From positions 1-10,444 of the forward strand of contig WFVQ01000042.1 of NCBI GenBank assembly GCA_015491585.1: 10,444 nt of DNA, read 5' to 3'. The notes under the pieces were generated by a model. That model did not search any database. It was not told the DNA's origin and was given only the letters and a program-made list of their open reading frames with translations. This document shows positions 1 to 10,283 of this stretch, one piece after another. Source of the DNA: Deltaproteobacteria bacterium. Its GTDB lineage: Bacteria > Desulfobacterota > Dissulfuribacteria > Dissulfuribacterales > S140-46. Position 1 is the first letter of the stretch, and every line of letters starts with the position of its first letter. The translations under genes were made by a program, and so were the position numbers.

Positions 1-2468
1 CCCAGCCGCTGGATTATCTCGCCCCCCTCCATGAGATGCTCGATCTCTATGCCGTCAACGGTGCCGCAGTCCTCCATAGTGACCGTGGAGTCCTGCGCAA
101 CGTCCACGAGGCGGCGGGTGAGATAACCGGAGTTGGCGGTCTTCAAGGCGGTGTCCGCGAGGCCCTTGCGGGCGCCGTGGGTAGAGATGAAGTATTCGAG
201 GACGCTCAAACCCTCGCGGAAGTTGGCCTTGATAGGCGACTCGATGATCTCGCCGGATGGCTTGGCCATGAGTCCCCTCATACCTGCGAGCTGGCGGATC
301 TGATCCTTGCTGCCCCTGGCCCCGGAGTCGGCCATGATGAAGATGGGATTGAAGCTGGGCACCTCCTCGACCTTGCCGTCTGCGGTCTTGACGTATTCCC
401 AGGCTATCTCGTTCATCATCTCCTTGGTGACCTCGTCGGTGGCCCTGGTCCATATGTCGACCACTTTGTTGTACCGCTCGCCGTCGGTGATGAGGCCCTC
501 GGAGTACTGCCTGATGACCTCGGTAACCTCCTCCTGCGCCTTGGCCAGGATCTCCTCCTTCTTTACCGGAATGGTCATGTAGTTGATCCCGATGGAGATA
601 CCGGCGATGGTGGCGAACCGGTAGCCGAGGTCTTTGAGACGGTCGGCAATGAGGACCGTCTTCTTGGCACCGGCATGGCGCCACGCATAATCGATGAGGG
701 CATTGATGTCCTTCTTCCTCATCACCTTGTTGACGAGGTCGAACGGGATCTCCTCAGGCAGGACCTCGGAGAGTATGACGCGGCCCACAGTGGTGTCAAC
801 AAGCTTCTCCCCGATGCGGACCTTGACCCTGGCCTGGAGATGGACCGCACCGGTGTACCATGCAGCCAGCACCTCCTCCTTGGAGCTGAATGCCTTGCCC
901 TCTCCCTTCACATTCAACCGCTCCCGTGTCATGTAATAGATACCCAGCACGATATCCTGGGTGGCCTGGATTATGGGGCCTCCGTGGGCCGGGGAGAGGA
1001 TGTTATTGGTGGACATCACCAGCACCCTGGCCTCGGTCTGGGCCTCCACCGACAGTGGGACGTGAACCGCCATCTGGTCGCCGTCGAAGTCGGCGTTGTA
1101 TGCAACGCATACCAGCGGATGGAGCTGTATGGCCTTGCCCTCGATCAAAACGGGTTCGAACGCCTGGATACCCAGCCTGTGCAGGGTGGGAGCGCGGTTG
1201 AGCATCACAGGATACTCCCTGACCACCTCGTCCAGGGCATCCCACACCTCCGAGACCTCCTTCTCCACCATCTTCTTGGCGCTTTTGATGGTGGTAACCA
1301 GGCCCTTTTCCTCGAGCTTGTTATATATGAAAGGCTTGAAGAGCTCGATGGCCATGCGCTTCGGCAGGCCGCACTGATGCAGCCTGAGCTCAGGGCCCAC
1401 AACGATCACCGAACGCCCCGAGTAGTCAACGCGCTTGCCGAGGAGGTTCTGGCGGAAGCGGCCCTGCTTTCCTTTCAGCATGTCGGAGAGGGACTTCAGA
1501 GGTCTGCGGTTGGTGCCGGTGACCACCCTTCCGCGGCGGCCGTTGTCGAAGAGGACGTCCACCGCCTCCTGGAGCATGCGCTTCTCATTGCGGACTATGA
1601 TATCCGGTGCGTCGAGCTCCATGAGCCGCTTGAGCCGGTTGTTCCTGTTTATCACCCTACGGTACAGGTCGTTGAGGTCAGAGGTGGCGAAACGCCCGCC
1701 GTCCAGGGGCACCAACGGCCTCAGGTCAGGTGGCAGCACAGGTATAACGCTCAGTATCATGTACTCTGGCCTGTTGCCGCTCTCCCTGAAGGCCTCTACC
1801 ACCCTGAGCCGCTTGCCCAGCTTCTTCCTCTTGGCCTCGGACTTAGTGGTGAGGATCTCCTCCCTGAGCTCTGTGGAGAGCTTGTCGAGATCCAGTTGGC
1901 TCAAGAGTTCATAGATGGCCTCGGCCCCCATGCCCACCTCGAACTTCTCGCCGAAATTCTCGATGTTCTTGTGGTAGGCCTCGTCGGTCATGACCGTGCC
2001 CACCGGGATCTCTGGCATCTCTGATCTGATGACTATGTGGGACTCGAAATAGAGAACCCGCTCCAACTCCTTGAGGGTCAGGTCGAGCAGGGCGCCGATC
2101 TTGCTCGGCAGACTCTTGAGAAACCAGATGTGGGCCACAGGGGCGGCCAGGGAAATATGGCCCATCCGCTCCCTACGGACCTTGGATTGTATGACCTCGA
2201 CACCGCACTTCTCGCAGATGATGCCGCGGTGTTTCATCCTCTTGTATTTGCCGCACAGGCACTCGTAATCCTTGACAGGCCCGAAGATCTTGGCGCAGAA
2301 GAGGCCGTCGCGCTCGGGTTTGAAGGTCCGATAGTTGATGGTCTCCGGCTGTTTCACCTCGCCGTGCGACCACTCCAGTATGTTCTCCGGGGATGCGAGG
2401 GAGATTCGGACGGCCCTGCAGCTCAACGGATCCTTAGGACGTGTGAACAAGGAGAAGATGTCTTCCAT
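1..2468 (-). CDS. rpoC: DNA-directed RNA polymerase subunit beta' (N-terminal part, 3' end cut off by window)
   Basis: This is the largest subunit of RNA polymerase, carrying the catalytic magnesium site. The ATG at 2468 begins MEDIFSLFTRPKDP and is preceded by AGGAG (2476-2480) seven bases upstream. Reading stays open for 822 codons to the window edge. Visible landmarks: the N-terminal zinc-ribbon cysteines C70, C72, C85 and C88; the active-site motif NADFDGDQ with D460, D462 and D464, the same numbers as in E. coli; and the bridge-helix region near residues 757-791 (FISTHGARKGLADTALKTA). C801 is the first cysteine of the second zinc site; its partners and the trigger loop lie outside the window. 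Between the catalytic loop and C801 the protein is 13 residues shorter than E. coli beta', mainly from a shorter segment after ARVKVRI. It follows rpoB by 43 bases with no terminator, so the two are presumably co-transcribed. Identification is secure. Confidence 0.98.
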   Translation of the reverse strand, partial: MEDIFSLFTRPKDPLSCRAVRISLASPENILEWSHGEVKQPETINYRTFKPERDGLFCAKIFGPVKDYECLCGKYKRMKHRGIICEKCGVEVIQSKVRRERMGHISLAAPVAHIWFLKSLPSKIGALLDLTLKELERVLYFESHIVIRSEMPEIPVGTVMTDEAYHKNIENFGEKFEVGMGAEAIYELLSQLDLDKLSTELREEILTTKSEAKRKKLGKRLRVVEAFRESGNRPEYMILSVIPVLPPDLRPLVPLDGGRFATSDLNDLYRRVINRNNRLKRLMELDAPDIIVRNEKRMLQEAVDVLFDNGRRGRVVTGTNRRPLKSLSDMLKGKQGRFRQNLLGKRVDYSGRSVIVVGPELRLHQCGLPKRMAIELFKPFIYNKLEEKGLVTTIKSAKKMVEKEVSEVWDALDEVVREYPVMLNRAPTLHRLGIQAFEPVLIEGKAIQLHPLVCVAYNADFDGDQMAVHVPLSVEAQTEARVLVMSTNNILSPAHGGPIIQATQDIVLGIYYMTRERLNVKGEGKAFSSKEEVLAAWYTGAVHLQARVKVRIGEKLVDTTVGRVILSEVLPEEIPFDLVNKVMRKKDINALIDYAWRHAGAKKTVLIADRLKDLGYRFATIAGISIGINYMTIPVKKEEILAKAQEEVTEVIRQYSEGLITDGERYNKVVDIWTRATDEVTKEMMNEIAWEYVKTADGKVEEVPSFNPIFIMADSGARGSKDQIRQLAGMRGLMAKPSGEIIESPIKANFREGLSVLEYFISTHGARKGLADTALKTANSGYLTRRLVDVAQDSTVTMEDCGTVDGIEIEHLMEGGEIIQRL

Positions 2469-2511
2469 GGAATTGCTCCTCTTCTATCTCCAAAATGCCT
2501 GGATGGCGATT

Positions 2512-6597
<4,086 letters not shown>

Positions 6598-6858
6598 AAC
6601 CTTCGCCCCGATCTGGGATTTTTTTGATGACAGGCATGAGGGGTATACCCGGGAATTAATGACCTGCCAGAGATCTGCCAGGACACCCGACAGCTACCGA
6701 GCAAAATGGGCAAAAAAAGGCCACACTCCCCCACTCCTCCTACACGGAACACAGGACGCACCTGCACGGTGCCATCCTCTCTGCCGTGAAGCGCGGAAGA
6801 ACCAGAATAGGCGCCCCGGACGGGGCGCCTACGTGACACAACAATAGGTGGTGATACA
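6598..6858 (-). promoter_or_regulatory. rplL-rpoB intercistronic regulatory spacer
   Basis: This 261-base gap separates the stalk-protein genes from the polymerase genes. In E. coli the equivalent spacer holds a partial terminator and an RNase III processing site that keep polymerase expression below ribosomal-protein expression. Seen here in transcript order: a strong GC hairpin about 27 bases after the rplL stop (separate entry), a small GCACC/GGTGC hairpin (6758-6772), a G-rich stretch (6721-6740) followed by seven Ts (6712-6718), two copies of CTGGCAG one helical turn apart (6664-6681), and the palindrome GGGTATACCC (6641-6650). I see no convincing -35/-10 promoter. The regulatory role is inferred from position and from the hairpin. 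Confidence 0.6.
6808..6831 (-). terminator. Candidate attenuator hairpin between rplL and rpoB
   Basis: An 11-base perfect inverted repeat, TAGGCGCCCCG and CGGGGCGCCTA, separated by two bases; as RNA it would form a ten-pair GC stem with a four-base loop. In transcript direction it is followed by ATTCTGGTTCTT, which is U-rich but broken by G and C. A strong stem with an imperfect U tract suits partial rather than full termination, as expected ahead of rpoBC. It could instead be an RNA-processing or 3'-end stabilising stem for the upstream mRNA. Confidence 0.6.
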
Positions 6859-7248
6859 CTACTTGATTTCGACTTTTGCTCCGACGGCCTCGATCTGCTC
6901 CTTGATCTTCTCGGCCTCTTCCTTGGAAACCGCCTCCTTGATGGGCTTCGGCGCCCCTTCCACGAGCTCCTTGGCCTCCTTGAGCCCCAAACCGGTGACC
7001 GCCCTGACCTCCTTGATCACCTTGATCTTCTGGCTGCCGACCTCGGCCAGGATCACGTCGAACTCGGTCTTCTCTTCGGCAGCCGCGGCACCTCCGTCGG
7101 CAGCGCCCGGAGCGGCAGCGGCTGCAACCGCGACAGGCGCAGCGGCGCTGACACCGAACTTATCCTCAAGCTCCTTCACGAGCTCAGAGAGCTCCAAAAC
7201 CGACATATTTGAAATGAACTCGATTACATCCTCTTTGGTAATAGCCAT
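6859..7248 (-). CDS. rplL: 50S ribosomal protein L7/L12
   Basis: The acidic multicopy stalk protein that binds L10 as dimers and recruits translational GTPases to the ribosome. It has 129 residues, slightly longer than the 121 of E. coli. The N-terminal dimerisation domain (about 1-33) begins MAITKEDVIEFISNM. A hinge rich in Ala and Gly (about 34-57) follows; it accounts for the extra length. The C-terminal domain (about 58-129) has the conserved segments TEFDVIL, KIKVIKEVRAVTGLGLKEAK and LVEGAPKPIKE. The ATG at 7248 has an excellent AGGAGG (7256-7261) seven bases upstream, fitting the high expression this protein needs. It lies 44 bases after rplJ with no terminator between, as is usual for this pair. 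Confidence 0.98.
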   Translation of the reverse strand: MAITKEDVIEFISNMSVLELSELVKELEDKFGVSAAAPVAVAAAAAPGAADGGAAAAEEKTEFDVILAEVGSQKIKVIKEVRAVTGLGLKEAKELVEGAPKPIKEAVSKEEAEKIKEQIEAVGAKVEIK

Positions 7249-7292
7249 TTTTCTTCCTCCTGGAATGAAATCTTTTCTTGACTAATGGTAAA

Positions 7293-7820
7293 TCAACCCT
7301 GCTCCTTCTGATCCTTGATGGCGTTGAGAGCATAAAGCAGCTTCCTGGGAATTCCGGAAAGCGCCTGCACCAGCCCGGTTGCCGGGGCAACCATGACAGA
7401 CAGGAGCTGGGCGATGAGGACCTCCTTGCTTGGCAGCTTGGACAGCGCGATCACGCCATCGGCATCCATCTTGGACCCCTCGAGGATACCGACCTTCACC
7501 CGGACATTGTCATTGTCCTTGGCAAACTCCATCAGGGCCTTGGCCACTGCGACTGGATCGTCATAGGCCAGTACCATAGCATTGGGGCCCCGAAGGTCGT
7601 CGAGGAGTTCCTCGACTTGCGTCCCGGCGGCCGCAATACGCACCAGCGTATTCTTCGCCACCTTCAGTTCGCCCTGGGCGTCCCTGAGCTTGAAACGCAG
7701 CTCGTTGGTCTCACCCACGGTGAGACCGGTGCAATCAGCCAGGATCACCATGGAGGCCCGAGCAAACTTGTCCTTCAGATCTTCTACAATCTGGACCTTC
7801 TTTTCTCTGGTTATCGCCAA
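7293..7820 (-). CDS. rplJ: 50S ribosomal protein L10
   Basis: L10 anchors the L7/L12 stalk to 23S rRNA; the L10-L12 complex also represses its own mRNA in many bacteria. The product has 175 residues. The rRNA-binding N-terminal part includes AITREKKVQIVEDLKDKF, ILADCTGLTV, LRFKLRDAQGELKVAKNTL and LRGPNAMVLAYDDP. The C-terminal helix (about 150-172) is where L12 dimers attach. The start is TTG at 7820, chosen because it matches the family N-terminus and because a G-rich AAAGGGGGG (7827-7835) stands six bases upstream; I see no in-frame ATG that fits. The non-ATG start and the structured spacer upstream suggest translational control. Confidence 0.96.
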   Translation of the reverse strand: MAITREKKVQIVEDLKDKFARASMVILADCTGLTVGETNELRFKLRDAQGELKVAKNTLVRIAAAGTQVEELLDDLRGPNAMVLAYDDPVAVAKALMEFAKDNDNVRVKVGILEGSKMDADGVIALSKLPSKEVLIAQLLSVMVAPATGLVQALSGIPRKLLYALNAIKDQKEQG

Positions 7821-7826
7821 ATCTAT

Positions 7827-7835
7827 CCCCCCTTT
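7827..7835 (-). promoter_or_regulatory. Shine-Dalgarno deciding the TTG start of rplJ
   Basis: The minus strand reads AAAGGGGGG ending six bases before the TTG at 7820. It is the only purine-rich site at proper distance and supports that start. Its AAAGG part is complementary to CCTTT in the leader (7866-7870), so it could be masked by leader folding; this last point is inference. Confidence 0.65.
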
Positions 7836-7843
7836 CCGCCACA

Positions 7844-7873
7844 GGCAGTTTTTTTATCTACTGCCAAAGGCAG
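7844..7873 (-). promoter_or_regulatory. Overlapping alternative hairpins ahead of rplJ
   Basis: In transcript order three elements follow one another: CTGCC (7869-7873), GGCAGT (7860-7865) and ACTGCC (7844-7849). The first two can form a tight hairpin with loop TTT; the second and third can form a six-pair stem around an A-rich ten-base loop. GGCAG cannot do both. CCTTTGGC (7863-7870), shared with these hairpins, is also the 3' arm of the outer L10-leader stem. The arrangement resembles a conformational switch; the complementarity is seen directly, the switching is inferred. Confidence 0.5.
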
Positions 7874-7950
7874 AGGTTCACCGTCTCGGTAGGCGAGGCC
7901 GTATGCCTCCATTAAACACCTCGGTGTACCTACTGTCTTTGACCTTTGGC
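7863..7950 (-). promoter_or_regulatory. L10 leader-type autoregulatory mRNA structure
   Basis: The spacer between rplA and rplJ can fold into a closed multi-stem structure. The outer stem is GCCAAAGG (7943-7950) with CCTTTGGC (7863-7870), eight perfect pairs. Inside it GTAGG (7929-7933) pairs with CCTAC (7889-7893). That stem encloses two hairpins, ACACCGAGGTGT (7916-7927) and GAGGC-loop-GCCTC (7895-7909). The flanks GACAGTAGGT and GCCTACCGAGACGGTG match the conserved core I recall for ribosomal L10 leaders, where L10-L12 binds and represses rplJ-rplL. It begins four bases after the rplA stop, so nearly all of the spacer is structured. Confidence 0.8.
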
Positions 7951-7954
7951 CGTG

Positions 7955-8659
7955 CTATGCAGCAGCCGCCTTCACCTCGGAGGGATCCACCTTGATTCCA
8001 GGACCCATAGTCGAAGAAATGGCGACGCTCTTTACATATGTACCCTTTGCGGTGGACGGCTTCAGACGCATTATAGTGTCTGCGAATGCAGCGAAATTCT
8101 CCTTCAGTTTGTCAGCCCCGAAAGATACCCTGCCAATCGGGGCGTGAACCACTCCGGCCTTGTCCACCCTGAAATCCACCTTTCCTGCCTTGATCTCCTT
8201 AACCACCTTGCCCACATCGAAAGTGACGGTCCCGGTCTTGGCATTGGGCATGAGGCCCCTGGGACCGAGTATGCGTCCTATCTTACCCACCGATCCCATC
8301 ATGTCAGGAGTGGCGACCACCCGGTCGAAATCCAACCATCCCTCCTGGATCTTGGCCACCAGCTCATCCCCGCCGACGAAGTCGGCGCCGGCCTCCTCGG
8401 CCTCCTTGACCTTCTCGCCCTTGGCAAAGACGAGCACCCGCTGGGTCTTACCGGTCCCATGAGGCAAGACCACCGATCCCCTGACATTCTGATCCGCCTT
8501 ACGGGGATTGACGCCAAGGACCACGGCAACATCTACGCTCTCATCGAACTTGGCGTAATGGGTTTCAAGGACCAAGTTGACCGCCTCTTCCAGGGAATAG
8601 AGCTTGGTGGTATCGACTTTCTTCTTGACCTGCAAGTACTTCTTTCCGCGTTTAGCCAT
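7955..8659 (-). CDS. rplA: 50S ribosomal protein L1
   Basis: L1 forms the mobile arm at the ribosomal E site that moves deacylated tRNA, and in E. coli it also represses the rplK-rplA mRNA. The product has 234 residues, the family length. Visible segments are ESVDVAVVLGVNPRKADQNVRG (40-61) in domain I, VLPHGTGKT (64-72), and the L1 signature ILGPRGLMPNAKTGTVT (130-146) in domain II. The return to domain I carries VDFRVDKAGVVHAPIG and KGTYVKSVAISSTMGPG. I place the start at ATG 8659 (MAKRGKKY), as in homologues, with GAGGTG (8666-8671) six bases upstream. A GTG three codons earlier (8668) lies inside that ribosome-binding site. The gene follows rplK by 28 bases. Confidence 0.98.
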   Translation of the reverse strand: MAKRGKKYLQVKKKVDTTKLYSLEEAVNLVLETHYAKFDESVDVAVVLGVNPRKADQNVRGSVVLPHGTGKTQRVLVFAKGEKVKEAEEAGADFVGGDELVAKIQEGWLDFDRVVATPDMMGSVGKIGRILGPRGLMPNAKTGTVTFDVGKVVKEIKAGKVDFRVDKAGVVHAPIGRVSFGADKLKENFAAFADTIMRLKPSTAKGTYVKSVAISSTMGPGIKVDPSEVKAAAA

Positions 8660-8687
8660 GTCTCCCACCTCTTTCCCGGTCCTGCAA

Positions 8688-9113
8688 TCAGTCCACTATC
8701 TCTATGCCCATGCTCCGGGCCGTGCCGGCGATGGTGCGCATGGCGGCATCGAGATCCGCGGCCGTCAGATCCGGCATCTTAATCTTGGCGATCTCCTCAA
8801 TTTGCTGCCTGGTCACCTTCCCCACCTTGTCCCGGTTGGGCACGCCCGAGCCCTTCTCCACCTTGGCCGCCTTTTTTAACAGGTCCGAGGCGGGAGGGGT
8901 CTTCATTATGAACGTGAAGGAACGGTCGGAATAGACCGTTATGACCACTGGTATTATCATGCCCGGCTTGTCCGCCGTCTTGGCGTTGAAGGCCTTGACG
9001 AACTCCATTATGTTTACGCCGTGCTGACCGAGAGCCGGGCCCACCGGCGGCGATGGACTGGCCTGCCCCGCCGGTATCTGAAGTTTTATCTGCGCTTCAA
9101 CCTGCTTGGCCAT
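8688..9113 (-). CDS. rplK: 50S ribosomal protein L11
   Basis: L11 binds the GTPase-associated region of 23S rRNA at the stalk base and is the usual partner of thiostrepton-type antibiotics and of stringent-response sensing. It has 141 residues, the standard length. The N-terminal domain (about 1-72) carries the proline-rich signature SPSPPVGPALGQHGVNIMEF (19-38). The C-terminal rRNA-binding domain has SDLLKKAAKVEKGSG, KVGKVTRQQIEEIA and the closing GTARSMGIEI. The ATG at 9113 is preceded by AAAGGAGA (9122-9129) at suitable distance. It follows nusG by only 26 bases with no room for a promoter, so it is read from upstream. Confidence 0.98.
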   Translation of the reverse strand: MAKQVEAQIKLQIPAGQASPSPPVGPALGQHGVNIMEFVKAFNAKTADKPGMIIPVVITVYSDRSFTFIMKTPPASDLLKKAAKVEKGSGVPNRDKVGKVTRQQIEEIAKIKMPDLTAADLDAAMRTIAGTARSMGIEIVD

Positions 9114-9139
9114 GATTACGTTCTCCTTTGAATATCGAC

Positions 9140-9673
9140 TTAGCTGCTCTTCTGTATATGCCCGAACTCGAGCTCAACCGGGGTCGAACGCCCGAAGATG
9201 GACACCAGGACTCGGACCTTGCCCTTCTCCGGTTTGACCTCGTCGACCACGCCGTGGAAATTTGCGAACGGCCCCTCTGTCACAGTTACGTGATCGCCCT
9301 TCTGGTAGTCGTACTTCGGGATGGGCTTAGAAGATCTCTCCTCAAGATCGCGGAGGATCTTCTCCGCCTCCTGATCAGTAAGCGGAGTCGGACTATTCTG
9401 CCCGCCAACGAACCCGGTGACCTTGGGCGTGCTCTGCACCACGTGAAGAGAACGGTCGTTGAGCTCCATTTTGACCAGTATGTAGCCTGGAAAAACCTTT
9501 CGTTGCGAGGTCCTGCGCTGCCCCTTGACCACCTCCACGACTTTCTCCATAGGGACGATCACGTCGGTAATAACGTCCTCCAGCCCGTACTGCTGGACGC
9601 GCTCGAGCAACGCTGCCTTTACTTTGGCCTCGTACCCCGAATAGGTGTGCACGATGTACCACTTCTGTGCCAT
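9140..9673 (-). CDS. nusG: Transcription termination/antitermination factor NusG
   Basis: NusG binds elongating RNA polymerase through its N-terminal domain and Rho or ribosomal S10 through its C-terminal KOW domain, linking transcription to translation. The product has 177 residues. The NGN domain (about 4-115) starts KWYIVHTYSGYEAKVK and includes QRRTSQRKVFPGYILVKM. The KOW domain (about 124-177) contains KGDHVTVTEGPFANFHGVVD and SIFGRSTPVELEF; F160 corresponds to the Rho/S10-contact phenylalanine F165 of E. coli. The ATG at 9673 starts two bases after the secE TGA stop (TGA-TC-ATG). No good Shine-Dalgarno is visible, so translation is probably coupled to secE. Confidence 0.98.
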   Translation of the reverse strand: MAQKWYIVHTYSGYEAKVKAALLERVQQYGLEDVITDVIVPMEKVVEVVKGQRRTSQRKVFPGYILVKMELNDRSLHVVQSTPKVTGFVGGQNSPTPLTDQEAEKILRDLEERSSKPIPKYDYQKGDHVTVTEGPFANFHGVVDEVKPEKGKVRVLVSIFGRSTPVELEFGHIQKSS

Positions 9674-9675
9674 GA

Positions 9676-9987
9676 TCAGTAGAGCATCAGCCCAATGAGC
9701 TTCGAGAGCACGATGTCAGCCATGCCCAGGAACGCCGCGAAGAATATCGAAATGGCGAGCACAGCGACCGTGAGCCCGATGGTGTCCTTCTTGGAGGCCC
9801 AGGTCACCTTCCCGAACTCCACCTTGACGTCCTTCAGGTACTCCACGAATCTGGCCACCGGCCCAAGCGCTGGAGCAGTGACCGCGGACTCTGAAGCACC
9901 CTTCTGAGCGTCGCTGCCTGCAGGCGGGGCCTCCGGCCTCTTCTGGCCCTGCGCTGCTGACAGCTTCCTTACCTTCTTTTTTGCCAC
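9676..9987 (-). CDS. secE: Preprotein translocase subunit SecE
   Basis: SecE is the membrane clamp of the SecYEG protein-export channel. The product has 103 residues with a single membrane segment, the common bacterial form; E. coli has three. The first 40 residues form a basic start (AKKKVRK) and a disordered Ala/Pro/Ser-rich stretch. The conserved amphipathic helix and hinge follow (about 43-67), including FVEYLKDVKVEFGKVTWASK; this has WAS where many homologues have WPS or WPT. The transmembrane helix spans about 69-97. The start is GTG at 9987 with GGAAGG (9995-10000) seven bases upstream. Placement directly before nusG is nearly universal and supports the call. Confidence 0.95.
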   Translation of the reverse strand: MAKKKVRKLSAAQGQKRPEAPPAGSDAQKGASESAVTAPALGPVARFVEYLKDVKVEFGKVTWASKKDTIGLTVAVLAISIFFAAFLGMADIVLSKLIGLMLY

Positions 9988-10032
9988 GGCTTCACCTTCC
10001 TATGCCTTCGGCGCATCCCCTTCAAATAGGCA

Positions 10033-10109
10033 TGGCAGGCCAGGAGGGACTCGAACCCCCAACACCCGGATTTGGAGTCCGGTGCTCTACCAATTAGAGC
10101 TACTGGCCT
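10033..10109 (-). tRNA. trnW: tRNA-Trp, anticodon CCA
   Basis: A complete cloverleaf can be drawn on the minus strand. The acceptor stem is AGGCCAG with CTGGCCT, seven perfect pairs; the D stem is GCTC/GAGC. The anticodon stem CCGGA/TCCGG carries loop CTCCAAA, giving anticodon CCA, which reads UGG (Trp). The T stem GGGGG/CCCTC has loop TTCGAGT. The discriminator base is G, as expected for Trp, and the 3' CCA is encoded (10033-10035). It lies 12 bases after rpmG and 45 before secE, so it is probably cut out of the operon transcript. Confidence 0.98.
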
Positions 10110-10121
10110 GCTGATGGGCTG

Positions 10122-10277
10122 CTATTTTATCTTGGTCTCTTTGTGAACGGTATGCCTCCTGTCAAAGGGGCAGTATTTCTTAAGCTGCAACTTGTCAGGA
10201 GTGTTGCGCTTATTCTTCGTAGTAGTGTAGTTTTTGCGCTTACACTCCGTACATGCAAGCGCGATTTTTTCCCTCAT
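10122..10277 (-). CDS. rpmG: 50S ribosomal protein L33
   Basis: A small large-subunit protein of 51 residues, near the family length. It starts MREKIALACTECKRKNYTTT and ends HTVHKETKIK, with the family core TKNKRNTPDKLQLKKYCPFD. The zinc-ribbon layout is partial: C9 and C12 form the first pair, but the second has C36 and then D39 where zinc-type L33 proteins have the fourth cysteine. L33 variants with fewer cysteines are known, so it is probably functional. The ATG at 10277 is six bases after the tuf stop. Its likely Shine-Dalgarno, GGAG, overlaps the last codons of tuf. The tuf-rpmG-trnW-secE order is common in several bacterial lineages. Confidence 0.96.
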   Translation of the reverse strand: MREKIALACTECKRKNYTTTKNKRNTPDKLQLKKYCPFDRRHTVHKETKIK

Positions 10278-10283
10278 GGCCGA

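Noticed and set aside
36..2024. 662-codon open frame on the + strand
   Set aside because: It lies entirely opposite rpoC, which has catalytic and zinc motifs in correct register. The product is low-complexity (His, Leu, Gly, Asp rich), as expected from the reverse complement of GC-rich codons.
1..2468. Possible frameshift in rpoC
   Set aside because: C70-C88, D460-D464 and C801 all fall in the single frame set by ATG 2468, so no net shift exists in the part shown.
6712..6718. T7 tract as a classic rho-independent terminator before rpoB
   Set aside because: No stable hairpin immediately precedes the Ts in the transcript; the upstream sequence is G-rich without matching C-rich arms.
7849..7855. 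T7 run on the + strand as a terminator for a + strand transcript
   Set aside because: There is no + strand gene to terminate, and the bases are explained as the A-rich loop of the rplJ leader hairpin.
8660..8668. GTG at 8668 as an earlier rplA start
   Set aside because: It lies within the GAGGTG ribosome-binding site of the ATG at 8659, and homologues start at MAK.
7946..8782. 278-codon + strand frame (and shorter ones at 5620-6447, 7278-7892 and 9128-9682)
   Set aside because: These mirror rplA/rplK, rpoB, rplJ and nusG respectively, each of which is unmistakable on the minus strand.
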